Counted from the stretch's first letter, positions 38,799 to 51,350 are shown. The stretch is DNA of 64,000 nucleotides from Kondoa malvinella (GCA_039545315.1 BCIM01000001.1:792805-856804), one strand, 5' to 3'. The notes: generated by a model from the letters alone, not told the origin. Made by a program: numbers and translations.

Positions 38799-40761
38799 AT
38801 GTTCCGGTTAGTCGCATCACGAAGCGCGGCTCAGGCGTCAAGATGCATTGGCTCTCGAGGTACATCTCTCGTTTTCAATGTTTGGTTATCAGCCCGTGTC
38901 CTAGCCGCACCCAAAGTGCCTTATCACTGCTGAAAGACTCGCTGGGCTTCAAAGCTATGCTGAAAAGGCGAAAGCTGTCTCTACAACTTCCTGATATTCG
39001 TGCAGTGCACTCATTGTCATGCATTTCTTTATTCAGCTCTACACGCTTCAGCGAGATCTCAGGCGCTCTCCAAATTCATGATGCCTGCCATGTCTCCAAC
39101 AATGACAGAGGGCGGTCTGGTGAGTTCGTACCGTTCAGCCAGCTTGACGTTAATCTAAAGTGTTGGGGGGCCAAAGTCATCCTGGAAGAAGAAGGAGGGC
39201 GAAAGCTTCGCGCCAGGAGATGTTCTGCTGGAGATTGAGACAGACAAAGGTAAAGCTTTAGCTTCTCTGCAGTCATGCTCAATTCTCATTGCGAATTCAG
39301 CAACAATGGATGTCGAGGCGCAGGAAGACGGTTCTCTGGTAAAGATCATCGTGAGTCTGTCCTTGAATCTTGGTGGAACAGCTATTCATATGTGCACATC
39401 CTTAGGTACAAGATGGCGCAAAAGGTGTCGAAGTCGGCAAAGTAATTGCGATCATGGCGGAAGAGGGCGACGAAGTCAGCGAGGCGGAAATCCAGAAGCT
39501 GATGAAGGAGGCAGAGAGCGAAGGTGGTCAAAAGTCGGAGGGAGACGAGCCTTCGACTTCGACACAAGCGAAAGCCAGCGATGAACCTCAGAAAAAGGCT
39601 GCTCAGCAATCGGCAAAAGACTCTGGCGCACCAGCAACACAGGAAGGCTCTACAAAGTCGTCATCGGCTAGCCAAGAGAGCTCTTCCCAGCAGAGCTCTG
39701 GTCCTTCCGAACCCAGAGAACACATTTTCGCTACACCCATTGCAAAACGCCTCGCTTCCGAGAAGGGCATCGCATTAAAGGACATCAAAGGCACTGGTCC
39801 CAACGGTCGAATCATCAAGACTGATGTTGAAAACTTCAAAGCACCAGCTAAATCCGCACCAACTGCGTCCTCATCTTCAAAATCCGCTGCATCCACATCT
39901 ACTCCTTCTTCGCCAGCACCAGGAGCAGCCGAACTCCCATACACCGATATCCCAGTCTCAAACATGCGCAAGACTATTGGTCAACGTCTTCTCGAATCAA
40001 AGCAGAACGTACCGCATTATTACGTGACTGCCGAGATCAAGGTCGACCGATTAATGAAGCTTCGCGAAGTCTTCAACAACGCTGCGAAGAAGGCCGCCGA
40101 GTCTGGTGATGCTTCACCCAAGGCTGTCAAGTTGAGCGTGAACGACTTTATCGTCAAGGCTGCTGCGCTGGCTCTACAAGAAGTGCCCGAGGCCAACTCT
40201 GCATGGCTAGGCGATACTATCAGACAGTAAGCTTGCCTCTCTCTCGCTTGGCAGGACCACTAGCTGATGTTTCTGGCAGATACCACAAGGCCGACATTTC
40301 CGTGGCCGTCGCAACACCTACCGGTCTCATCACTCCGATTGTCAAGGACGTCGGCTCTCGAGGTCTAGCAAGCATTTCCACTACGACAAAAGAGCTCGTC
40401 AAGAAAGCAAGGGACAACAAGCTCAAGCCAGACGAATACCAAGGCGGCACTTTCACCATCTCGAATTTGGGCATGTTCGGCGTGAGCAACTTTACCGCCA
40501 TCATCAACCCACCGCAGGCCTGTATATTGGCTGTCGGAACCAACGTGGAAAAGGTCGTATCGGATCCAGAGAGCGAAAAGGGCTTCAAGGCTATTCAAGT
40601 GATGGAAGCTACTTTGAGCGCGGATCACAGGGTGAGTCACATATTGATGCAGTACTGGGCAGATCTAATGTCTTTTCCAGGTTGTTGATGGCGCTGTCGG
40701 TGCCAAGTGGATGAAGGCATTCAAGGATCTGCTAGAGAACCCTTTGACCTTCATCTTGTAG
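38799..40761 (+). CDS. LAT1: Pyruvate dehydrogenase E2, dihydrolipoamide acetyltransferase
   Basis: The mitochondrial PDH complex core enzyme that transfers acetyl groups from lipoyl-lysine to CoA. The presequence is [20 protein letters not shown]. After an intron the lipoyl domain begins [17 protein letters not shown] and has the lipoylation site in LLEIETDK joined to [14 protein letters not shown] by an intron. A Ser/Ala/Gln-rich linker follows, then the E1-binding domain ([35 protein letters not shown]), another flexible linker, and the catalytic domain. That domain has [60 protein letters not shown] and the active-site SADHR joined to [14 protein letters not shown]. Six introns. Length is about 500 residues with one lipoyl domain, as in fungi. 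Confidence 0.95.
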
Positions 40762-40892
40762 AGCGGTTCGTGGGATAGATGGGTAATGGGTTCTCGTAGT
40801 CTTTTTGATATCATATTCATGCATTGATGTGCTCGCATCCCCATTCTATCGTTGTCATACAAATACTTCGATCGCCGTTCATCTCCTGCAGA

Positions 40893-42072
40893 CTAAGCCT
40901 TCGATTCCGTGCCAATGAACCTCTCTAGGAAATCGGCAATCTCCTTCTGCAGCTCAGGCCAGTGTTCCGATTGCTGATATTCAGGTGTTTTGTAAAGCAC
41001 ACGAAGCGAATGTTCTCCCTCAACGACCCTGTCATATGTTTCACACATGCTGACACAGGGAGCTCAACAAGCGCACCTCATCTGTGTGATTGTATCGACT
41101 GCTTTTAGCGCTTCGAATGTATCTTCGCTCTCTTTCAACAAGACTGCAGTATCTTCTCGTCCACTATTTGAAGCATCAGCGACAGCACTGCGCAAAGGAA
41201 AGACAGCACACTGTATCAAAAAAGAAGGAGGGAATTCCTTTGCCTTTAGCTCTGGGAACAGCACCTTCAAGTCTTCCGGCAGTGCTCCAATCCTCTCTTC
41301 TTCGGGCAGCGCTCGGAGTATGTCTGCGAAGCCCTTTTGTCCAGTGAGGTGATCAAGATAAGAACCATCTTGAAACCAATCCACGAGCAGATCTGAACCA
41401 GGTAAGCCTGGTGGTCGATCATAGCGAGTGAAGAAAGCTGGCATTCGAGGATGAAGCCAGGCATCGTCGAGGAAGAAATTGCCGCCCATGCCCCAGCACT
41501 GGACAGATGAGCATCGTTGATTGATGTGGAGGAGACACTTACAAGTCCTAACACAGCTGGCCTGATGTCACTATGTAAGGAAATCATCCGGCACAAGTAG
41601 GCTCCAGCAGAGCTCCCGACCACAGCTATACGCTTGCTGTCGATAGAGACACCTGCTGGCAGTTGACGCTGGAGCTTGGAGGAGCAGAAAGCTGGAAGGA
41701 TCGCTTCGGCGTCTTTCAGAATATCAAAAGCTGTAAACTTTGGCAGAAGCGAGTAACCAGCCGAGGCGAATGCAAAGCCACGAGAATGACAATCCTCTGT
41801 AGATCATGAGAGGACGTGGTAGGTATCGCGGATGGACAAACCGAGTAACCACCAAGGCAGCCTTACGCCTTGTTTATGACTTCCCGAGACCAGACCACCT
41901 TATAAGGAACTTGAGCAACATTACCACAGTCGTACAAGGTCAACGAACCGCCATGAAAGAAGATTACAAGCGGAAGAGAGGACGAAACTGGTTTTGGAGG
42001 CAGATACAAGTCAAATTCGCTTGCGTCGCGATACGCGAAGGAGATGGGGTGATAGTCTTTCTGCTCAGACAT
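40893..42072 (-). CDS. Alpha/beta hydrolase (lipase/esterase-like)
   Basis: An alpha/beta-hydrolase fold enzyme of the fold-3 type. It begins MSEQKDYHPISFAYRDASEF and has the oxyanion-hole motif in LPLVIFFHGGSLTLY. The nucleophile elbow is IAVVGSSAGAYLCRMISLHS (G-x-S-x-G), and the presumed catalytic His lies in VVEGEHSLRVLYKTP near the end. In between are YGMGGNFFLDDAWLHPRMPA and FPPSFLIQCAVFPLRSAVAD. The C-terminus is FLERFIGTESKA. Four or five introns. No signal peptide, so it is probably cytosolic. The substrate is unknown; carboxylic esters are typical. It is convergent with LAT1 (131 bp between stops) and divergent from the Tgl2-like lipase with 90 bp between starts. Confidence 0.75.
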
Positions 42073-42162
42073 GCTGCGCGAGAGAAAAGAAGCAGAAAGC
42101 GATGAGAAATAGAACAGAGAGGCTCAACCGTCAGAAGGTCTTGTCAGCGAGACAACAGATGC

Positions 42163-44489
42163 TTGAGACCTAGCAGCAGGCAGTCAGAGGTGTATTTACA
42201 GGCACGTCACGGTATCCTACGAGTACTCTCTGGGATTGCAGGCTGTCGCCGAACGAGGACAAGCGTCACGAGTCTCTGCATCATCAAAACATCGAAATCA
42301 AGGCCATGCAGAGCAAGATATAGCACAAAACCCATGTCAATCAGACATAGACTGGCTCGCTTCGTAACCATGAGCAGCCCATCAGCCAAATCGAGCGCTT
42401 CCGTCGAATCCATTTCGACACCTCAAAGGGCTCATGTAGCAGAACATAAGAACCCTACAGCGCCTCCAGCCTTATTATCGCGTGCAGAGAGACCAAGTGA
42501 AGCAAGCCCCAGCGTTACTCAGAACTTTCCCTTCACGGATGTATCGAAACCACAAAATCTGCTATTGTCGAGTACACCGCTCACGTCAGTCAAGCGAAGC
42601 GGCTCCTTAGGATCTCGCAAGTCTTCTACGCTGTCTCTTTCATCCAGTAATACGAATCCAACAGAGCAAGATGATGTGCAGGAAGGGCCGTCAAGCTCGA
42701 GCAATTTCCTTGATCTCTTTGTCGGCAAAGGGATTGCTCGAAAGCATGCAGTAGAGCAAGTTCAACATAATACGACGCAAGACCTAAATGAACGAGCTCG
42801 AGAGCCTCAGATAGCCGCTTCGGAACCAAGCTCTACAGGGCCGAAACCTTTGTTCAACATGCCTGCTTTGTCTTCTCCCTCTACGTGGTGGTCTTCCATT
42901 ACTGGCACACCAGCTTCAGATAAGAAGGTTGCAGATGGCGAGACAGAGGCGGACGAAGATATGGGTGACAAGTTCTTGGATCAGAAGGACAGGGCTGGTA
43001 AAGGCGAACCGGTGTGGGCAAGGCTGAAAGACAAGTATGACACGGTATGCATGTCCAATCTACTCTATTGCCAGGGCTGACGGTGTATCGCCCATAGCCT
43101 AAGCTGCCACTCGTGTAAGTCCGCATCCAGTTCAGCAGCAACTTTCTCATCACGCATGCTCAGGTTTTGTCACGGGCTGTTTGGTTTCGATAAAGTAGGA
43201 CCAGAAGCAATACCACTCCTCCAAGTATCGTACTGGCGAGGTGTTCAAGAAGCGCTCGAGGGTGAGCAACGAACATCTTTGCTGTCTCCTGGCTGAACCT
43301 CCGCTGATGTAATAGCTGCCGGCGTTGAAGTATTGATAACAAGAGTACCTGCATCAGCAAGTGTAGAGGAAAGAGCAAGAACGCTGGGCGAAATTATCTC
43401 GGAGAAATTACCTGGACGCGAAGTTAACTTGGTCGGTCATTCGATGGTTAGCATATTCCGTGCGGACAGATCGTAGACTCAAGGGTTTCTTCTTGCAGGG
43501 TGGATTGGACGCCCGCTTCCTTGTCTCGCAGCTGAAACCGACAACATTCAAAGTTCGGTCCATAACGACTATAGCTACACCTCATCGTGGTTCGCCTTTT
43601 GCAGACTATATTTTGGAAGAATGGTAAGTCGATGCCTTGTGTGTCAGGATGTAGCTGATGAGATAATGCAGGGTCGGTCGTGTGTCCATACTACTTTAGA
43701 TGTGATTGATGGCTAACGTTTCTACTCAGGGAGTAATCTGCCATTTATGCTCAAACTTCTATCCTCCTTGCAAGTACCGGGCGGCGGCAAAGCTTTCGAT
43801 GATCTGACTACTACCAAGATGGCAAAGTTCAACGCAGAGTCTCCGGACTTACCCGATGTATGCTTTTTCGCGTCCACGAATGACCATTCTGACGTCGTTA
43901 TAGATCAAGTACTATTCTTATGGCGCGAGATGCGAGCCTTCGGTGTTTGATTCCTTTAGACCATCGTGGAGAGTAATTTACGATGAAGAAGGTATGCCGC
44001 TGTTGTCTATCATCTATGCACATGGCTGAACTTCGCAGGTGACAACGATGGTCTGGTTTCTATCAAGTCAGCTCAGTGGGGCAAGTATATTGGTACGCTA
44101 GAGAATGTCAACCATTTGTAAGTCCCGTTGCCTATTGTATCGGCCATACTAATCTTGTGCACAGAGATCTGGTCGGCGTACGTGTACTTAGAGAAGGCTT
44201 TGAGCTTGTCTGATCATGTTGTGCAGTGGGTGGGCGCTATCCGCTATGCCTTTGCTGAATGGAAAGGCAATCCAATCCAGGTCAGTCCATATACAGGCCG
44301 ACGAATATAGCTAAGCTTCTTTCTGATGCAGTACAAGCCTGTCTCGTGAGATTACCCTGATATCGCGCCTATTCGGGACTGATAGGATGTTCAGATTTTA
44401 CATGTCGGTCAGCGAGCATTTGGCTCAAGAAGGGTATGTTCCGTCCAAAGATGATCACTGCTATACTGATACCCCTATACAGATTTTAA
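42163..44489 (+). CDS. Tgl2-like triacylglycerol lipase
   Basis: A Ser-hydrolase lipase related to yeast mitochondrial Tgl2. A long Ser/Pro-rich N-terminal region precedes the hydrolase domain: PKLPLVFCHGLFGFDKVGPE, YWRGVQEALE, GVEVLITRVPASASVEERAR, the nucleophile VNLVGHSM joined to GGLDARFLVSQL, TIATPHRGSPFADYILEEW, KYYSYGARCEPSVFDSFRPS, DNDGLVSIKSAQWGKYIGTL and NVNHLDLVG (catalytic His). Two microexons are needed: 17 bases at 43098-43114 (PKLPLV) and 8 bases at 43672-43679 (completing WVGR; a 5-base variant is also possible). The last exon ends AQEGF. The start is the first Met of the long 5' frame; MSIRHRLARF or MSSPSAKSS downstream are alternatives. The 5' end is rich in Arg and Ser, compatible with mitochondrial targeting. 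Confidence 0.82.
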
Positions 44490-44690
44490 GGTAACGATGG
44501 GTATATTCAACACTTTGTAAAGGCACGGCTTGTATTCTTTGCATCTGCACTATCATCAGCATGAATCATAAGAAGCCCGATTCTTTACTAGCGACGCATT
44601 TGACAGATGAGATAGTATGCCAATGCAGTATTCACAATGCGAGTGCGAAGTTGGTGCTAATGTCCATGTTGTCCGTGAATGTGTGAGATT

Positions 44691-46083
44691 TTAAAGCAAT
44701 ACCAAACCAGCAGACACAGCCAGCAGACCGATCGCTATCCTCCCCCGAGTGCCAGCTGAAAGAGGAAAGCTCTCTACATTCGGTTTGCTTGACTTTGACG
44801 TTGCCGAAATCGAATCGTTGCCAATCGGGACTTGCTTGTAAGTCACGCCGTTGAGCTTCGCTGCGGCCTCTTTGCAATTGGTCAATAAAGACACATTACT
44901 CGCTAGGCTAGTCCTTACCAAAGACAGAGCCATTGCCTCGATCATCTGGTGTGTGTAGTGGTCAGTCTCGATGCGATCAAGGTATTATTTGCGTACAATA
45001 ATCGACAAGGATGAACTGAACAGGCATGAGCACGCAACAAGATCGGCAGAGCGAGAGAATCACTGTAGGGTTCTGCGAGTGCTGCGCGATGCAGTTATCC
45101 GCATCCTGACCAATAGATTCGACCGAATTGGTTTGTTCGATATTGTCCATGTCAGGCACGGGAATGGTTTGACCAGCGATCGTGGTTTCCTTGTCGAGGT
45201 GATGATTCATCAGATACATCTTGTCAGCAGAATCTCCAGTGACGCGGTCGACAGTCTGTATAAGCTCAGCGAGATTCGCGATTTGGGCAATCTACCTACG
45301 CAAGGGAATGCTGCGTCAAGGCTGTTGTAAGGGTTTTCCCACCTGTGAGCTGTTGCCAACCATTAGTCCGACACACTAGCAAACTGGTTGACGACGTACT
45401 GAACTGGTCAAGAATGTAAGGAGCCTGCGTATAATCGCTGCCGGCAGCTACGAATGAGACCAAGCGAGTGCCCGAGGAAATGAGGTCGCCGAGTAGAGGT
45501 CAGCTACCGTATGCAACTAATGGCTCGCATCAGCTTCAGGACTCTTGAGGCTACTGCGAACATACTGGGCGCTTGTGCGGGAATGTAAGCATAATCGACC
45601 AGTCCCGAATCAGTGTATAAGCTTGAGCGAAGCTTGAAACATGCAGCCCTTCTGTATTGATGAACAGCAGAGTGACTACATCATCCGGGTTCTCGTCCAT
45701 CCAGGCCTTTTCTTCAGAGAGATATTTGACCATAGCGCCTCCATTCAACAACAGACAGCTGGTATGACAAAGCGCCGATTCATCATTGTGGAGATGAACT
45801 TGAGATTGGAGCAGTCGCACTCCATTTCGCAATTGCGTGGTTATGTTAAAAGCTTGGTTTGCCGCCAGACTGTGCCCATTTTAACTCTGCGGCATCACAG
45901 TGTAGTTAAGGCATACCTGGAACTTGTTGCTGAGACAGCATAGCTGTTGTGGGCTCCTACATTTACGATCTCTGAATAGCGCTTTGAGCAGAACTCCTGG
46001 TATCCGTTGCAGACCCTCCGAACACCGACCAGCGCGCTCAAGGAAGAGAGTATAAGCGGGAAGATCGAGAGTATAGCAAGCAT
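44691..46083 (-). CDS. GPI-anchored PI-PLC X-like secreted protein
   Basis: A PLC-like phosphodiesterase-fold protein. The signal peptide is MLAILSIFPLILSSLSALVG. Next come the family blocks VCNGYQEFCSKRYSEIVNVG and AHNSYAV (catalytic-type His), an intron, LAANQAFNITTQLRNGVRLL, CHTSCLLLNGGAMVKYLSEE, WMDENPDDVVTLLFINTEGL and DSGLVDYAYIPAQAP. The C-terminus carries NCKEAAAKLNG, a Ser-rich spacer and a hydrophobic end (GRIAIGLLAVSAGLVLL), a GPI signal. At least six introns. Fungal proteins of this type are abundant at the cell surface; their catalytic activity is mostly untested. It is convergent with the Tgl2-like lipase. Confidence 0.75.
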
Positions 46084-46627
46084 GCTGCAGAAGAAGCAAA
46101 GGCAAGACGACAGTGTCTATCGCGATCGCGAAATTGTAAAGGCAGCCAAGGAGGCTTGAGTAGATCTCGAGGCAGCAAGATCTAGTCTGTGTACTGTAGT
46201 GTAGCTTGTGATGTGCTCAGAAGCTCGCTCGAGCTGGCACTGTTCAACGAGAACGAGTGAAGGAATGCAAGAGGTGGTTGGGTCGGTTGATGTTACCAAA
46301 GAGAGGAAAGGCCTGACAGCAGCTTCGCAAAAGGAGACACAGGCAGCAGAAGATTATGCTTGATTCCCTTTATTATTATCACCGGTACAGAAAGAGCGAG
46401 TTATTGAAAAGAAAGACCGCCATCCCTCTGCATCCGTCTTACGTTCACCAAGCGTCGCAGGAGACGAATCAATGTTGATTTTACTTCTATTTGCGAAAGA
46501 CGACAGGGCGAGGTATTGCGGAAGCCTTTTTCGGATTGGAGTAAAGTAGGAGGATGGATAAGAGCGAGCTGGAAGAGGTGATGACGAATGACAAGACCAG
46601 CTTGATAAAGGGTTGTATGATACAGCT
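46084..46627. other. Gap between PLC-like gene and G-beta
   Basis: About 540 bp, containing the PLC-like promoter and the 3' flank of G-beta. No coding sequence is supported. Confidence 0.4.
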
Positions 46628-47895
46628 TTATGCCCAGACCTGTCAGTGTCAAAAGGGGGTGAGCACATGGATGAGCTGTAATAAAGCGACACCGACCTTG
46701 AGCATCGAGTCCCAACTTCCCGTGCACAAAGCCATTCCATCCGAGCTGACACCGAGACAGCTGACTCGGTTCTCGTGTCCCGTCAGTACGCCGACCCTGT
46801 AAGACACCGGCGTGTGTCAGGAAACGCGACGGGCTCGTCAAGTGTGTGAACCTACCTCTCTCCCTTGAGTGTATCCCAAACATTGCAGTTAAAGTCGTCG
46901 TAACCAGCAAAGAGCAGACGACCAGAGACTGAGAAGGCGACAGAGGTAATACCACATAGCACGTTGTCGTGGGTATATTGATTCAGTTCTCGGTCGGCTC
47001 TGAGGTCGAACAGGCGACAAGAGGCATCGTCTGAGCCAGACGCAAAGGCATTGCCGTCCGGGAAAAATCTGCCAAGACATGATCAGCAAGTTGCACATGG
47101 CCCTCAGAACTTTAAAGAGGACTCACTGGACCGCGTTGATGTCCGACTCGTGCCCAACAAAGGTCTGCACTGCTCTGCCTGTCCTGATATCCCACACTTT
47201 TGCCGTAGCATCACAAGCGCCCGACACAAAGACGTTTTGACTCGGCCCAAGCGACAAGCTCATCACATCTCCCGAATGATCGTTAAACTCCAACACTCGT
47301 ACGCCTGCATCCACATCCCACAGCATACAAGTCATGTCTCCTGAGGAAGTAAGGATTTGACGGTCGTTCAAGAATCGGCAGCAAGACAGATAACCGGTAT
47401 GCGCGCTGAGTTCTCGTGCTACCTTGACGCTGCCTTCTTTTGATCTTAAGTTGTAAATGGAACAAATGTTGTCGAGACCACCGCAAGCGACAAAGTTGCC
47501 AGAAGGGGCATAAGCGCAAGTCATGACCCATGATGAACGAAGCGGGATAGCGTGAACTTTGTTGGTCGTGTAGGCGTCCCAAACGATGAGTTTACCGTCT
47601 TGAGAAGCGGAAACGAGATGGCGCTTGTCTTGAGACCAATGCATGGCGTAAATTTTGGCCAAATGCCCTCGAAGTGTTTTCCTAGCTTTCATGACTATCC
47701 GCGGTAAAGGTTCAATTTCTGCGGCCATTGCTTTTACTATAAGCACGTCAAATTCAGCACAGCGTGAACGAAATCGAAAGTGCACTGACAGCTGGTATCC
47801 GCGAGCTGATCTCTCCTCGAGCGAATCTTTTCTTTCAGCGTCTCTGCTTCTCGCCTTGCGGCTGCAATTTTCTCCTGAATGTCCGTACTCGACAT
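46628..47895 (-). CDS. GPB1: Heterotrimeric G-protein beta subunit
   Basis: A seven-bladed WD40 propeller that couples receptors to G-alpha and to downstream MAPK signalling. The start is [20 protein letters not shown], the N-terminal coiled coil that pairs with G-gamma. A 5' intron joins it to [22 protein letters not shown] repeats: [89 protein letters not shown] joined to [40 protein letters not shown] and [20 protein letters not shown]. The last coding exon has only 12 bases (VWA plus stop). Length is about 345 residues. It could act with the STE3 receptor about 19 kb away; that link is functional knowledge of the family, not shown here. Confidence 0.93.
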
Positions 47896-48550
47896 CTTGC
47901 TTGAATTGAGAGTTGGTGGAGGTCAAGGGGGTGATTGCTCGGTTCGACAGGAACTTGAAAAGGGAGACCGATCAAGCTTTAGTGTAGACGAGTTGAAAAC
48001 CTCGGTAGATCTGATGCTGTTGTTGTTGTGTCCCTTTTGCAGGTCTTGATAGAGCAAGGGTGGCTTTTTGTGCGGAGGTAAACAGCCTTGCCTCTCGCTC
48101 AGAGCGTAGCTTGCTTGGAGTCGTGTATGGCTACTGTGTGCGAGTACTGAGGAGCGGTCTACAAGCTGTCGCAAGTGTTTGGCAGTGAGCGGACCGAAGA
48201 AGGAAAGAGTCGAGGCGAGCTCAGATGGAACGCAATGCGTTTGGACCTCCGCTTCTGATTAATGCTCGTGCGGCGTCTAGTCGAGTCTTGTGCGACACTT
48301 GTAGCGCCTGACCAGCTTCTCAACTTGCGCAAATAGGTCTGGACAGTCACTGTTGATGCGAAACCGCCGGAGTCGTCGATCAATTTCGCAGACATAACAC
48401 TTCGTACACTTCTATAGCTATGCCCGCCCCTTCTATTTCACTGCTGTCTATGCTTTCATGCCCACAGCCGTTATCGAAAGACCCGTTTTGCTGACTTGGG
48501 CAGATCAGTATATCCGCGGAGATATCATGTCCTTGCGATGGGACCTCGCT
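47896..48550. other. Gap upstream of G-beta with weak minus-strand frame
   Basis: About 650 bp. A minus-strand frame at 48159-48395 (MSAKLIDDSGGFASTVTVQT, then a basic stretch TSINQKRRSKRIAFH) is the only mildly protein-like segment. I see no family match and do not call it a gene. Confidence 0.35.
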
Positions 48551-49733
48551 CTAAGGCGCAACCAGGCTGTCCAACAATCCCAAGCTCTTGTACTCATTCT
48601 TGATCAACTCATCCCTCATCTCCTCGTATTCTTCCCACCACCATCCATGCGTGACCGCATCTGCTTCTTCATTCGGCAATCCCAACTCCCCATCAAAGAC
48701 CTCGGTATACTTGCCAGGCTGAACCAAATACCTCTGGCCGTTCGTTCGCTTTGGATCAGGCTTAGGTCTTCTTTTCCAAGGCTTGTCGCAAATATAATGC
48801 AAGTTTCGAACTTCTTCATCCCGCCAGAACGAGCCATGCCAATAGCGCATCGTCTTGATGGCATTGTAGATCCAAGGTAGAGCGATCCATTTCCCGCGGA
48901 AAAGGTCTTGCAAGAGATCTTGGTCCGGAAACATCCAGCTAGAAATCTTGGCTTGCACTGCTTCGTCTGTTGAAGTGAGGAGGTCTTTGGTTTGCTGCGT
49001 GACTGCTTCGGAAGGGTTGAGCACGACTAGACCGGAATTGAGAGCGGTATGTGCGATTGGCTCATGCTCTGCGGCCGCTGTAGGAGAAGTGATAGCCTGA
49101 GGATGCGGGATTTGGTCAAAGGGGCAATTTTCCTTTGTCCTGCGCATACAGAGTCAGCAGAATCACACCATGTAGCTCGACAAGGCACGTACCAGTGAGC
49201 GGGTGCCCAAGGTGAATTGTCCAAGTTGCATACACAGCCATGCGTCGCTGCGATGTGCCCCGGAGGCAACTCCATATCCATCAATTCGTCCATATTCCGC
49301 AAGACCATCATGTCTGCGTCAATCAAGACGACTCGCTGTCACAAGGTGTTCAGTTAGTGGTAACCTAGCAGAGTAGATACTCACATCATATTTGACAAAG
49401 TCAAACACTCTGACTTTCGTCCAAGTGTCTACGAATCTGACATCACAACTAAATAAGAGCGAGTAATCAAAAAGATGGTGCGACTCACCTTTCCGCTATC
49501 GTAGTGACTTTCCCAACAGGCAGCAGCGGTTGGACATCGACGATCTCCAAGCCAACAGCCGTTAAAGCATCTCTCGCTTCTTGCGTTATCTTTGGGTTGA
49601 CCGCTACGATCAAAGGATAGGCCGACTTGACTTTCTTGAACGAGTGAGCTAGAACCAGTATGCCTGGGAGGTAGGAGTTGGTTGAGAGGAGGAAGACAAT
49701 CCAGGCGCATCGCTTAGGTACTTCAGACGACAT
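48551..49733 (-). CDS. GT8-family glycosyltransferase (galactinol synthase/glycogenin-like)
   Basis: A retaining nucleotide-sugar glycosyltransferase of family GT8. It begins MSSEVPKRCAWIVFLLSTNS and continues YLPGILVLAHSFKKVKSAYP, the usual N-terminal Rossmann segment. The DxD metal site is in YDRVVLIDADMMVLRNMDEL. Later blocks are GHIAATHGCVCNLDNSPWAP, HTALNSGLVVLNPSEAVTQQ, FPDQDLLQDLFRGKWIALPW and IYNAIKTMRYWH. The protein ends with a helical, Trp-rich tail (THGWWWEEYEEMRDELI). Four exons. There is no signal or membrane anchor, so it is probably cytosolic. The acceptor is unknown. It is divergent from the SAP-motif gene. Confidence 0.82.
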
Positions 49734-50166
49734 GGCGTTTAGAGCAAGATATTGCCAGACCGGACGAATGACAGAGAGTACTTGAAAAGAAGGTATGCGA
49801 GATACTTGCTATGACCGAGGGTCCTAGGAGCTATCGCTGAGCAGAAAGAGCCTCACAAAAATTTGCTTGAAGTCGCCAAAATGATCGATCTTGTCAATTG
49901 GAACGCCAACGGTTCCGAAGCTCGTCTGAAGGATGTATCAATACGTCAGCAAGCCTCGTAAACGCCGTATTGACGTACTTGCTGTACTCGAACTCGCGAC
50001 TCAGCGCGTGTCGTCACGTGTCGAGATAGAGTTGGTTGTTCTTTGCAAACCGTCATGTTTGCAATTGAACTGCCACACAGTGCATAAGAGGAGCGGCTGC
50101 CCTAATTTCGTACTACTCCAGCAACTGCAGACCTCTCTACATCCAGCAGCAAAATCAAAACAAACA
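49734..50166. promoter_or_regulatory. Divergent promoter between GT8 and SAP-motif genes
   Basis: About 430 bp with no supported coding sequence. Confidence 0.45.
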
Positions 50167-51350
50167 ATGGACTATAGCAAATTCAAGAGAGCTCAGCTTC
50201 AGGCCTTATGCAGAGTGAGCAGTGCGCCAATGCCGTGTATGCAGTAGCTGACCTCCGTCATGCAGGAACGAAACATCAAGGGTCTGACGCAAAAGAACGA
50301 CGCCCTAATAAAGGCTCTGCAAGAAAGTGATGCCAGTCAGAATGCCAAGTGAGTGTTCAGTAGCCGTAGCATGCCCATCAGCTGAATGTATATGATAGCA
50401 ACAGTGCGCGTGACTATCGTCCAGCGAGCTCAGCAAAGGACTCGAGCAGACTCGCTTCAAAGGTCGATACCACAGCCGCTATGCAGACGACCGAATCTGC
50501 TCTTCAGCCTTCTGTCGAGCTCGCTCAACTTCAGCGCGAAGTCGATCGGCTCAAGCCTGAGCTCTATCATGCACTCGGTCAAATTAATACCTTACAAACT
50601 CACCTAAAGAACGTCATTACGCTTGCTCAATGCGCCGAGATCGTATCTGCTGCGGTACAAGAAGCCAAAGTAGAACTTCGAGCCGACTTTGATTCCCAGC
50701 TTTCTGCCCTGAAGCAAGAAATGGCCGCTTTGTACAGCTCCAGACATGCAGAAGCACATGAAGCGATGCCAGCTGAAAGGCAGGATCAGGCTGAAGAGAT
50801 TGAGACTTCTGCTATCGTCCTCACACCAGCTTCAGAAGCGGAAGACGAGCCATCCCAATCCCTCTCCTCTGCAAGCACAGTCGCTGAATCCCTCATCCCG
50901 TCTAAACCAGTCGAAGCTGAATCAGTCCCTCTTCCACCCTCGCCAGCTATGCAAAGCATCGAACGTTTCCCAGACGAAAGCACAACCGACACTCACTCAC
51001 CTCGTCAATCTACTCCAGCAGCTCGCAAACCATCCTCACCACGAACCATGTCCTTCTTCAGTACTGCTGCTTCACCTTTAGCCCCTAGAAACGCTACACC
51101 TCAACAGAAACCTACCGTCAATCGAAAGAAATCTTTACTTGGTAACCCATTCAGCAAGACGCCTCAATCAGCTCAAAAGTCACTTGCTGTCACTGCGCAA
51201 TCGATCGCGATAGCCGTCACGCCTGCTGCACCCAAGACTATGTATGGTGGCGAAAGGGACGAGAACAGTAACACCAGTGGACCGCAATTCGGTGATGTGG
51301 AAGCTAAATCGAGTGGGGCTTCTTGGAACAGATGGCAGTGGAAAGTCTAA
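50167..51350 (+). CDS. SAP-motif, coiled-coil and Ser/Pro-rich protein (unknown function)
   Basis: Three exons. The N-terminus, MDYSKFKRAQLQALCRERNI then KGLTQKNDALIKALQES, matches the SAP/HeH helix-extended-loop-helix pattern found in chromatin and RNA-linked proteins. A Ser-rich spacer leads to a coiled coil (ELAQLQREVDRLKPELYHAL, then FDSQLSALKQEMAALYSS) and a long low-complexity Ser/Pro/Glu region. The C-terminus is basic then polar (TVNRKKSLLGNPFSKTP), ending SSGASWNRWQWKV, a Trp-rich end that may be a binding motif. Length is about 350 residues. I do not recognise the family. A nuclear role is a guess from the SAP motif. It is convergent with the ABC transporter (138 bp between stops). 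Confidence 0.65.

Noticed and set aside
48159..48395. 78-codon minus-strand frame upstream of G-beta
   Set aside because: No homology recognised, no supporting exon structure; listed only as part of a gap.
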